Of a DNA stretch of 64,000 bases, positions 22,601 to 34,600 are shown one piece after another. The first letter of the stretch is position 1; each line of letters starts with the position of its first letter. Location: NCBI GenBank assembly GCA_036245525.1, contig BTPG01000005.1, positions 177,353,539 through 177,417,538 on the forward strand, given 5' to 3'. Made by a program: the position numbers and the translations under genes. This stretch comes from Semisulcospira habei (Eukaryota > Mollusca > Gastropoda > Semisulcospiridae). The notes under the pieces were generated by a model. The model was not told where the DNA came from and ran no database searches. It saw nothing but the letters and a program-made list of their open reading frames with translations.

Positions 22601-25600
22601 AGGAGTTGTACTAAGGCACGGCGCATGGTTCTTTGTCTTGTCGGACTCTTGTCAAGTCGACACCTCACTTTATTACCACAACTCTATGCTTCCCCGTCGC
22701 CCACTCATGGAACCACAATTACTCGTTTAAGTGATTACTTACTGTAGGACATGCGGACCGCTTATGCACTAGACATGTGTGTGTTCAGTTGGGGAATTAG
22801 TCCGGCGTCTTTGTGTTTTGATGCTATGCTGAGGTAAACAAATTCTCGTTCTCATACTATGTACAAATTCTCGGTTCTCTTTTAATTTTTCACCATATAC
22901 CTGCTACACATGTGTAAGGGTGTAATGTTGTCATGTTTGGGTATCGGGAGTGTAGGTGAGAATTTCAACTTTCTTGAACGTTGTTGCGCTTTCCACAAAC
23001 AGTCTCTTTAGGCAGGTGATGTGTTATGAAATACAAACATCCAAGCAGGCTCGGTTGTTTTAGGGGCTTGAGCTGGGCCGGCTCGCACTTGTACTGCAAC
23101 TTTATAGTTTGCAAGTGTGCAGTTATATAATAGGATAGGGAGCGCCACGTGTGTGGTATTTGTTACCCTACGCCGCGCCCATGGCTCTCTAGGCAGGCTG
23201 GAAGCGAAACTATAGTGTCTGTTATGGTGTAAGGTGTGCAAGGCCAGGTGGTGGGGGGCGGGGGAAGCCGCGGGGAGCGGCACAGGATGGACGGCGACGG
23301 CGCCTCTTTGGGAAGACGATTTGGGTGGGGGGGTCGTGAAGGATTGACAGGGTGCGGACCCCATGGCACAGTGGGCCAGACTGAATGCGAGGCTGCGGAG
23401 GGAGACGGAGTCGGCAGTGGTGGGCCTGAGATCCTTAGTCTACACCTTGACTGTTCTGCCAGGGATCGGTCCCAAAACAGCAGAGATCCCATCCGAACGG
23501 AGCCTGGTGAGTTGTGGTCTTTACGGAAGCCGGGAGTGAGGAAGCAGTGTCCAAGCTGGGTTGTCCCGCCGCCTCGGTTGAGTTGGCGGCAGCTGCCCAT
23601 GCGTTGGGCCGAGGTGTGAGTTTGCGCCCTATTCGCTCTCCACTAACACCATGGTGTATGCCGCGTTGAGGTGCCAGAGGACGAGAGATCCCAGGTGCAT
23701 TCCAAAGCATCTTACCTCGGGACTGACGAGTCGCTATCTCGAGGAAAGCATGCACACGCCAGGTGTGTTCCGGGCCGTCGGTCTTCTCCCGATTCTGCGT
23801 GGGATCCGTGTCCGCCGGCACGAGGGGGGACCCTGTCTGCAACAACGCCCGCCTGTCTAGAGCTGGCAGGAGGACAGGAGAACGCGTTTGAGAGGACCTG
23901 CATTCCACTGTTGGCGGAAACAGATATCCTTCCTGGCTGGCAATCTGGAGTCTGAAACGAAGCCCTGGTCACCAAAGCTGTCCTGTAGGAGGTGCGCCGA
24001 AAACGCCTCTGCGAAGTCCCGAAAAACTGTCGGCTGAGGAGGGACTTTTGAAAGAGCTTGGACTGCTGATGCGCAGGACCATCGCCGCGGCCTTCCTCTT
24101 CTGGTTAGGAGAAGGTGGGGCAGGAGCCCGCGGGGAGGAATGATGTGATGAGCCGGGAAGAGGCCTCCTTCAGGGAGCGGAGAGGGTCTTGCGAGGGGGG
24201 GGGTTGGCGTGACCAGACTGAAGAAGCCGACGGGGAAGATCGCCTGCTGAGGACGAAGAGCGTGAGTCAATCAGACCCAGGGCAGATGCTGAGTCCTCAG
24301 GGTGGAGGCTGAGAGCCTCGTCGTTGTCCCATACAGACCGCGGAGGGGCGGAGCGAGGGTCCCCGTGAGCCGAATGAAGAGTGGAAACCAAAGAGAGCCT
24401 GCTCCTGTGAAGTGTAGAGGACCGGAGGAGGGGGGTGGGTGGGAGGGGCGGGCTGGGATGGTGGACGCGGGGGACAGCTTACAGAATCTCGAAAAAAGGC
24501 TGCTCACCGAGAGGTCCTGGCGCTGAGGGTGAGGACGCCGAACCGAGTGGAGACCGATCCCTGGTGATCCATGTGTTGACATCGGCTGACTCTCAAGTAA
24601 GTTTGCCGCGGAGAGCCGGCGTCGAGAAGAGGACAGATGCTGCGACGAACGAGAGGCGGAGCGGGATTGGGAGATATCTGTGGCTGTCGCCACGATGTGA
24701 CTCCTGGTCACGCGGAATGCACGAGCCGGGTCAGCGATTCCGTGTCAGACCCGATCCTGTCTGTCGGAGTGGTGAGTCCCATCCGGTAATGGAGCTTTCA
24801 GCACCATGTGGCGAGGCGACCGAGGTCGCTCCTAGAGCGGGGGAGGGGGGGGGGAGGAGGGCTGATCGACGAGGAGTACGTCCCATCGGCTTTTCTGATT
24901 GACAGGCTCCTTCTTTTCTCCACTCAGGGCCACGGTGCCGGATGCCTGGACACGACGGGGAACCTCATCCCGTCGGTGGCTGACAGTCTTTCCTCCTTCA
25001 GAGTGGCTGTCTGGGGATCCCGAAGCCTGGACTCGGCACTCACATGGCCGGCGGCTGACATGCTTTTCCCTCTCTGAGAGGCGGTCCCGGGATCCTGCGG
25101 CCTGGTCTCGGCGTTCGTCTGACCGGCGGCTGGAATGGCTCTACTCTCTCAGATGGGGTGGTCACCAGCCCCTGAGGCCTTGACGCTCATCCGGTCGGCG
25201 GCTGACAGGCTCTTCTCTCTCTGAGCGTGGGGACTGAGCTCCTGATGCCCAGACTTGCCTAGGGAGCACGTCCCATCGTGGGCGGACCTGCCTGCAATTC
25301 CCTCACCAACAGGTGGGGCAGGGCTCCTGGTGCGTGGATCTTGACGGGGGGGGGGGGGGGGGTGGGGGGGGGGGCCGTTCCACGGCGCTGCTGATAGGCT
25401 CCTTCTCTCTCTCAGCTCTCAGAGTGGAGAGGTACAGACACAGGCACGGTATGGGGGGGATGAGAGGGGAGGGGCAAGGGGGGGGAGGGGCGGAGGGTGC
25501 AGGGGGGCCCCGATTGTGACGCAATCACAATCCCACGTTGTCTGAGTGTGGCACGTCTTTGGGGTCATGGAACGGCGGAGGTCGTGGAGGGGGTGTGTGG

Positions 25601-28600
25601 CTCCTTGTACCGGCCCGGCCTTTCCCTCTGCTAGAAAGCCCACAGCTGTAACCATCATTGCTCAACCCATGTAGCGCATGTCCACCTGGAGGAGCAACCC
25701 GAGCAGGGCAGGCACACTTCATGGGCATCACTGGCCACTGGAATTCACCGCACATGGTTTGCAGGTCATCACCTGTATACTGTACTAGAAAGCAGACAAA
25801 AAGCCGTCACGAGGGCGCGGGGGCCTCATGCAAGAGGCCAGGTGGTCCTGAAACGTTGCGTAAGAGTACCCGGTCATATGCCGATGGCCTGGGTAAAGTC
25901 GCCGGCAAGAGGCTTTAAACCCACAAGCTATTACCTTGTCATGACCGAGCCAGTAATATCTAACCACAGTGACCAACCACCAAGTAATCCAAGGTTATAT
26001 CATGACGGTAATCCACTGAGACAAACGATGAAGCCACCACACAAAGTTCACCACATAAAATCCCAACGGTAAATCCCACCATACACATGTCGAAGTGAAG
26101 CCAGGGCTGAACACAAACCACGGTCTTGGTGAGCTAAGCGTAAAGACTGGCGGGATAACTGCCAAGCACAGTGACGGCATTAGGGAGGCTAGGAGGAGGC
26201 AACTCAGGCGTTTCTTCGGAGGTAAACGATTCTCCCCTTCGCTAGAGCTCGCCTCCCTGCGTTGTGTCGTATTACACAACGGATTTCCTTGCGCGCTGAT
26301 AATCTGCGTAAGGCTAAGGCGTTACCTTCCTATTAGTTAATTGCCATCGGTAAGAGTTTTGATGGGGAAAAAACAAATAGAGAGGAATTGTGTTTTCCTC
26401 AATCAAATCAGAGAGGGAGAGAATTATGTCATCTCATACACATGTAAAACACTGAAGTGTGAGTGCTTTGCGTTAGTTAGGAACATTGTATAACACTAAC
26501 GCATTCGTGATTTTATGTCACCGTCACAGTCTGATCAGTTCTTCTCCTGAAGTGGAGGATTTTTACTTTTGTCATTTTTTTCTGCAGTGAATTTTTATTT
26601 TAGAAAAGTTGAAGTGATACAAAGTTGGCTAACGAGCTCATCCAATGTCTTTCTCCAAACCAGCTATATCCAAAATTTCAAGTGCATGTAATCAAAATTA
26701 CGGACTTGAATGCGGGTCAACTGACTTTCTATAAACAGTCAATGAGACATCAAATTCCAATATGCTAGGAGGCTCTCTTAGACATCCCTTAAACGAAGCA
26801 TTTCCTGTAACTTCAAGCTTTTCCATGTATGCAAACTTCAGAGATTTTGGTGTTTACATACATACGCACACAGACATACATACGCACATACGACACTTCC
26901 CACCAAAAAGTACGTTCAGCAGCGAGGGTAGCGTAAATAGACATGACGTCATTTTCATCTTCTTACTTCTTTGCCAGAACATGAGGCCCGCGCGCCTGTT
27001 ATGCGCATGCTAAAGAATGGGCTGCGACCAGCCCCATCTCAGTCTACCATATTTTTAATATGGTAGACAAAAACATGTTTAGTTCACTTCTGCCCATTGT
27101 TAACTACAGTAGAACCTCCTATGAACAGTCATCAATCCTTGCCGACACCATTTATATCTATGTTCTTTGGATGGCTGGGGCTCTTTGGCATGATATGTCA
27201 CCTTTTGCTACCTTAACCCTTTTTCATCCTGATACACTACTGCTTGAAATAAATTTGACTGATAGTTCAAGGGTGGTGCCAGAATAGCTTGACACACAAA
27301 GCAACAAGCTATTTTGGCACACTTCTTGAACCTAAAATGGTTGATCTGCCCTGTAATATGTAATGTAGCCTTCATAGGACAATCAGCAAATTTTAAAAAA
27401 ATCAGCCTCAGGATGTAAATGGTTAATATACAATTAACATGGCGCAGTCAGCATGGTGTAATTTCTATGCACGATGTATGGAGTAATGGACGAGTGATGT
27501 AAATCTACACCTTTATTATTTTTGTTACAAAAATAAACAAAAGTACAGTTTGAAAACACACGTCTGTACCTGATATGATGCTAAAAAAAAATAATACAAA
27601 TAACAAAGTTACAAATGTAAACAGCACAACGTGAAGCGAGAGATAACAAAGATTTCAGAAACACAATTTGCATCCACTGGCAGTGAAGGGGTTAAGGCCA
27701 ATCCCTGTTGTCTTACTTGTAAGGTGGTTGATAATGTAGGTTGCGCGTCGTGGTGGACAGAACACGTCTACAAATGTCTGCCCTCCTGCATCAGCACTGA
27801 TGGCTTTGTGCACCAACACTGACATTAGACCGTCTGTAACTTTCGATGGCGCACAAGACACCCATGACATGGTCAGTACAAGCAAGGTTCCTCCACTGTA
27901 CTGTCGGTTGCCTGAAAAATTCAGTCTCTTAGTCATTCTAAGGTACGGAATCAAGAGTCCTAACATGGACGCTCACATTCATAAAAGTGAATTGGACCTT
28001 ATATTATTTCACAATTGGTGGCAAAATACCTGATTTGCATTGGTACCTCTAGCTTACCCTAAGTGGGTCTATCTGTGGAGTACATCTCTGCAAACCATAT
28101 GGGTTAATTGACTCCTTCCATCTGCAAAATCTACCATTACTGACATATCGTTGCGCATGGAAAAACACTGCCTACCTTCCAGAAACAGAGGCAACCCCTC
28201 TTCCATTTCAGCAAAGATTACGATGGAGACATCATCTTCTGTGTGGAAAATCCTGGGCCGTGCACTTCGGTCAACTGTGGGCGGTAGGCGGCATTCTCGC
28301 AGCACACCTTGCAGTTTCTCAAACTGGATGTCCACATTGCAATGTTCCGTAGCTTCCAAACCGTCTGCTTTATCCAGCTTTCCGCAGGTCTGAAATGTGT
28401 GTGTGCATGTGAAATTGAAGACAGGAATAAAGAAATGAATGAGTAAAATATAATAATAATACTGGTTTTAGATGGTGCATTTTCTATTATTTTTTATTAA
28501 ATCAATGTGCAGGCGAGGAGAAAACGACACACATATACACAGAGTCTGTACAGGGAGGGGTGTGTACAGAAATACCGTAGAGATTACACGTAAGTCTGCC

Positions 28601-31600
28601 AGAAAAATTAAGTTTTTAACTTTGCTTTGAACTGCATAAGGGTGGAGGCACTTCTCTGCTCAGTCGGTAAGGAATTCCAAATTAAAGGAGCAGTACATCT
28701 GAAAAGAGGCGTTTTTCGCATGTACCTCACAACCGGGCAAAAATCCTTTACAGCTCGATTTAAATTATGCGATAAGCATTAACAATGAAATTAACAATTT
28801 CAAATAAACACCTCAACTAGTTCTACAAACACCTTAGAATCAAACACCATTCATACACCTGAAAATGTTCCGGCCGAGATTTGTGATTGGAAATTTTTGA
28901 ACTTTTTATACTTTAATCATTGTGCCCGAGGTTCAAAATACCCCACATTTTGGAGTTAATCCTATGAGGACTGCATCTACAATGCAGAGACAGATTGTCC
29001 TTGTTAGTTCAAGGATGGTGGCAGGATAGCTTGGCGCCTATAGGCGCCAAGCTATTCTGCCACCACCCTTAAACTATCATGGCCGAGCCATATCCTGCTG
29101 TGACATGGCGTGGGCAGAATGAGTTGATGTACAGTGGGCTCAATTTTTAACTTATGAAAGTTGCAGGGATCAGGATGCAAATATTTATATACAGCACGTT
29201 AAAAGCCCGATATAAAAAATTTGCAGGGTACCAAGATTTTTGGGTTGTTACAAGCGAAGTTTGATGATATATCGAAGTGTTGGAACTTTTCATGTAATAA
29301 TCGTGACATTGGCAAAAGTTTGTTTTCAGACTATATTAATTGACAGGAGCATTTAAATGTAGCTAGACTCAGTTAGTTAGAGTAGTGTGCGATTGTTTTA
29401 CCACCACAAAATGACAAATTTATTTTGTTTTTACTATTATTATTATTATTATTTTAATCACTGCCCTCCAAATTCGTGAACATTTACCACTTGGCCTAAG
29501 GTTCCTTCTTTGCCTTGTTGGTGCAAGTCACATTAGCTTCAATGAGGAAATGTTTATTTGTCCTTTTCACTGGCTTGGACAAGGAATTGTTTTTCACAGT
29601 TGCAGATATAACAAATTAGGTGATCCAGATTTCTTGTTAAAAGCGATCGAGTTGCTGAATTTGTTAAAACATAACTCTGTACAAATGTCTATACGACGAC
29701 TTTTTTAGACGCAAAAAAGATATGCAGTGACATCTTTCTTTACAGTTTTGTTTGTTTTTTGGTTGTCTTTTAGTCTACCACAGGGGTCTGTGGATAGTAG
29801 CTTTGACTAATGCAAATCCACTGCGTCACCGCGTGCGTGCAAGCGCCTATACTAAGCTCAAGACTAAATTAGTCTTGAGCTTAGTATAGGCGCTTGCGCA
29901 CATGCAGTGGCGCACAGTGGATTTGCATAATTAGTCAAAGCTACTATCCACGGACCCCTATGGTCATGCCTTAGCTACGCCAAACAGCGCTGTTGAACAT
30001 ACATTTGGCAGGAGATGCTGTGTGTATGTGTGTGTGCCGTGTGTCCGTCTTTATTTGTGTGCACCGGCATGTGTGTTGCTTCAGAGATTAGCTATAGAGA
30101 GGAGGTAAATGGATTCAGATGAATAAGCTTTTAAAATTGAACAAACACTGAAATGTTCCAAAACAAAAAATGCATGGTGAGCTCAAACAATACGGTGTAG
30201 TGTTTGGGATAAATCAATCATTTTTAATTTTACAGGGTAGTAAGACTATGTTTGTTCCACCCGTTTTGAAGCCTTGCTGGCAAAGTGATGTTTTTTCATT
30301 GATAAAAAGGGAATTCAGCACATCCATCGTGTTCATATCAGCGAAGGGTTTGCGAGCCAAATTTAGATGAAAATAAAACTGAATCGAAGGCGACCTATTA
30401 AGTCAAGAGATGAGATTCTCCGGATGCTGGGATACTGCCGATAGGGATTCTGATGAGTCTTTTCCACCTCACAATAAAAAAAACAAAATATGCAAAAATA
30501 GCAGTGACAGGGTTGAAGAAAGCAGTGCAGAAACAGTGCCAGTATCAGAGCCTGTGGTGGTAGCAAGTATGAAAAAAAAACACCTAAAAAACCACAAATT
30601 ATCCCCCTTTTTTAAGATGGCGTGGTTTATACGAATCTACGCGATACAATACTTATAAAATTGCACAGCTTGAACTGGGCATCCTTTTTTCATTTAGTAC
30701 ACAATAATTTGGTGGTGATTGGACTTAATTCAAGCTTGCTAGGAAGTTTTTGTTTTACAGTTCCTGGTTTTCTGGGAAGTGTCATGGCAGGCTCAGGCTG
30801 GCAGGAAGATAAAGCAATGGCAGTGCTAGTCACAATAGTGTTAAGAACACTGACAAAGGCACACAAAACCCAAGGTAAACTTCATTTCAAATTAATCAAT
30901 GTGTTAACAAACAAGCTGCCATTATACATACCATTAGCTAACAGGCAGAGGCCATAGCTACACACATCTACAAAAAGTTAACTACACAGAAAAGGAAACT
31001 AACAGATGAAAATATTTTCAACTGTATACCAACTCTTATGGCTTATACCAACCAACCATGAGGTCGCTGCAGCCTAATCACAGCCCGATTTTTCTTAATT
31101 GCCCCCGGGCCCAGGGTATCAAATTTGAATTGAGTAATATTAGTCTAGTAGTAGTACGTGACGATAAGCAAGAAGAAGCAACGAACCTGAACGCGAGAAA
31201 AGTCGCAAAAAATTACCGTGGCAACGTTGTTTTCTTTAATGTATAATTATGACTTCATATGCTCTTGCATCCTTCTAAATGCTCTATGCTCCTGCATCAT
31301 AATCCTATGCTGCATGATAAAAGCAATAATAAGTGATGAGTCGACTTTTTTCAATTAAGGCGAGCAGTGCTGTGTGTATGTGCAGTAACATACACAATGT
31401 GTGCTGTGTGTGTGTGTGTGCGTTTGTGGTGTGTGTGGGTGGGTTTTGTGTGCTGGTTGTGTGTTTGTGTCTGTGTGTGTGTGTGTTGTGATTGTAGTGA
31501 GTGTGCATGTCCTGTTCTGTACTGTAGTTTCCTACCTTTTGCTGGCCCCCCCCCACCCCCCCCCCCACCCCCCCCCCCCCGCCCCCCCCCACCCCCCCCC

Positions 31601-34600
31601 ACTCCCTGCCCCCCCCACCTTGCACAAAAACCACCCACTTCACTCTTTACACACACACTCCTCACTGACATTTTTGCAACACAATCAGGACCATATACTT
31701 GACATATAAATTTCCATTAAACTAATCTTAGCTATATAATCCAAATTTTTTGATATGAATATGATCCTCACACATAAGTTCGGTCTCTGAATGCGGTACA
31801 GGCGTAACAAAACTGACTTTCAATAATCCACTTTAATTGAGGACACCCATGTTTATATATGCGTGGAAGGCTCTTCACTTGGCACCCCGTTTCACAAATA
31901 TACTTCTGAAAGTTTTCAAGGCCTTGTATGCTCACACTAACGCTTTAAGTACGCGCTTATCTTTACGAAGGATCACGGCCGTGCAGCGCGGTTCTACTTA
32001 ACAATCAGTCAGGCGAGTTCTTCAGGACGACGATCGGTGTCCGTCAAGGATGCCTGCTCTCTCCTGTCCTTTTCAACATATTCCTGGAGAAGATCATGCA
32101 GGAAACCCTCCACGACCACCATACTTCAATCTCTATTGGTGGCAGATCCCTGTGCAATCTTCGATTCGCAGACGACATTGACCTCATGGCAGGCAGCAAT
32201 AGTGAGCTCCAAAACCTGACAGACAAACTTTCAAGTAGCGCAGGGTCTTATGGCATGGAGATCAGTACGGATAAAAGCAAAGTGATGATCAACACCACAA
32301 GCGACAGCAGCAGCAACATTCACATGAACGGCCAGAAGCTAGAAGAGGTCAATAGCTTCAAGTACTTGGGAGCCACCCTGTCCAAAGACGGTAGTTGCAT
32401 AGCAGAGATCCGTATCAGGATAGGTACAGCAACATCCGCAATGGCCAGGCTGGACAGGATATGGCGAAGTAACTCCATCAGCTTCACCATCAAGTACAGG
32501 CTTTACAAGTCCCTCGTAGTGTCTATTCTACTCTACGGCTGTGAGACTTGGACACTGCTTGCAGACTCAGAAAAGAAAATCCAGGCCTTTGAGAACAAGT
32601 GCCTGAGGAAGTTGCTCCGCATCTCGTACCGCGAGCACAAAACCAACGAATATGTACGGAGCATCGTCACTTCCCTGGTGGGCCCACATGAACCTCTTCT
32701 GGCAACCGTGAAACGGCGCAAGCTTGCTTGGTTTGGCCACGTGACCCGACACAACACCTTGTCCAAGACTATCCTCCAAGGCACTCTCGAAGGAAGTCGT
32801 CGGCGAGGTCGTCAGAGAAAGAGTTGGGTCGCAAACATAAAAGAATGGACCGAACTCGAGATGCCAGACTTGCTTGCCACCGCCCAAAATAGAACTCAGT
32901 GGAGAGCACTGTCTGTTGCTGCTGCCTTTCAGTCCCCCCAACGCCCAGTTCGGGCAAGGGACTGATGATGATGATGATGATGATGCACACAAACATTGGA
33001 GATTCTCCAATACATACACACACATATATGACATCATTTTTATCTGGTTACATTAGTTGTCAGATTTTCAGACCAGCCCGCCTTTGTCGTCATGGGCATT
33101 CTTTTTAATCTGCTCTGCCACAACCCATCTTAAAAAGTCTCTTCTATATTAAAATAGAAGAGACTTAAAAAGGTGTTGCCCTACACAGCACATTCCATCC
33201 ATTATTACATCTTGATGACATACTCCCTCTGACTGTCTGAGAAAGTGCTGAAACCAATGAATAAGTATCAATTTTTTTACAGACCCGTACAGTTGCAGGG
33301 GTTCATTATAATCTACACTCATTAAACATGGACGGGCTGTGGGACTTGATTTGGTTGACTTTGCAAAGGACCACAAGGAAACAATTTGACACTTGATTAA
33401 CTCATTCTACCCCAGACACACCAGAAAAAGATAAGGATCGACCATGATAGTTCAAGGGTGATGCCAGAATAATGCTTGGCGTCCTATGGGCAACCAAGCT
33501 ATTCTGCAATCCCCCTTGAACTATCATGGTTCATCTGTGTCCTGCACTGCAATGCAGTCTTCAGAGGACAACAGCAAAATTTAAGGATTTCGGTGTTAGG
33601 GTAGAATCAGCTCCGACACACCACAGCAAGACATGGATTGAGCCTGATAGTTCAAGGGGAGTGCCAGAATAGCTTTGCGCCAAGCTATTCAGGCACCACC
33701 CTTGATCAACTATCATGCTCGATCTGTCTCTAGAATTGTAATACAGGCCTTCAGAGGGTAACTTCAAAATTTGATGATTTCGGTCTGGAGGTAGAATGTG
33801 TTAATGCCTCCTCTGAAAACTGACAAAGAACAGCATTGCGTTGCAAAGAAATCAAACTGGTTTATTCTGACAACAGGAGGCATTTACTTTGTACTGTGGG
33901 TGTAAGCACAGTGGGTGCAATAGTTTTTTTTTAAAAAACTCCTTCTGCCACTTTCCCGACCAACATTGTTTTGTCACACCAAAGTGGGAGAAAAAACCCA
34001 AAGTGCTGAGGTATGGAAAAGCTAGCAGATGACAAACCGTCAGCCACCAAATATAAATGTAAACACATGCGCAGTCCTGACACGCCATTTGAATCCTAGC
34101 CATCAGCACGATAACATAGCACCGCATGCACTGCAGTCAAAGATGTATCCATACCAAGGCCAGATCACTTACCTCGGATAGGGGGGGGGGGGGAGGGGGG
34201 GTCCAACTTTTCTTTGGGACCCTTGAACCTGATACAAAGGGCCTCCACCACGCTAGATCTTGTTTTCCAAAAGGGTGACATTGAAAAATAGTGTGGAGGG
34301 GGGGGGGGGGGGGGAAAGAAGTAGGGGGGGGGGGGGAGGAAGATGGGGGGGGGGGTACAGAAGTCGGGGGGGGGGGGGGAGGCAGTGCATAAGTGAATCC
34401 TATGCTTCGCTTCTGAGGTGCCATAAAATCAAACAGTGCTGGGGGGGGTAGGGGGGGCGGGGGGGAGGAGCGTGGGGAGGGGACGAGAAGGGCGGCAAAC
34501 TTGCTTGCTTCTAGGGCGCAGTAAAAGCTATACAGTGGTCTGGCGGCGTGGGGGGGGCGGGGGGGGGTGGTGGATAGGCGGCGAACCTTGCTTGCTTCTA

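Larger units (their letters stand above)
23163..25660 (-). pseudogene. DIRS gag region, Ser/Arg/Pro-rich, broken
   Basis: Consecutive overlapping minus-strand frames (24711-24271, 24270-23857, 23908-23435, 23600-23163) with Ser/Arg-rich text such as SQSRSASRSSQHLSSSRRR and LSLHPEDSASALGL. No zinc knuckle is seen, as is common for DIRS gag. Frames are shifted relative to each other. Confidence 0.55.
18366..26375 (-). mobile_element. DIRS-like tyrosine-recombinase retroelement, long copy
   Basis: Terminal inverted repeats at about 18366-18560 and 26195-26375 share TGGCATTACTAATAGGAAGG versus CCTTCCTATTAGTTAATTGCC and GTTGTGTA...ACACAAC blocks. Minus-strand order is gag, RT, RNase H, tyrosine recombinase, the DIRS order. 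It is degraded by stops and frameshifts, carries a nested 1654-bp inverted-repeat element and lacks the internal complementary region at the place where copy 1 has it. Located in intron 3 of the carns1-like gene. Confidence 0.85.

Noticed and set aside
31305..31709. Pro- or Gly-rich frames on both strands
   Set aside because: Low-complexity C-runs and GT repeats; no domain.
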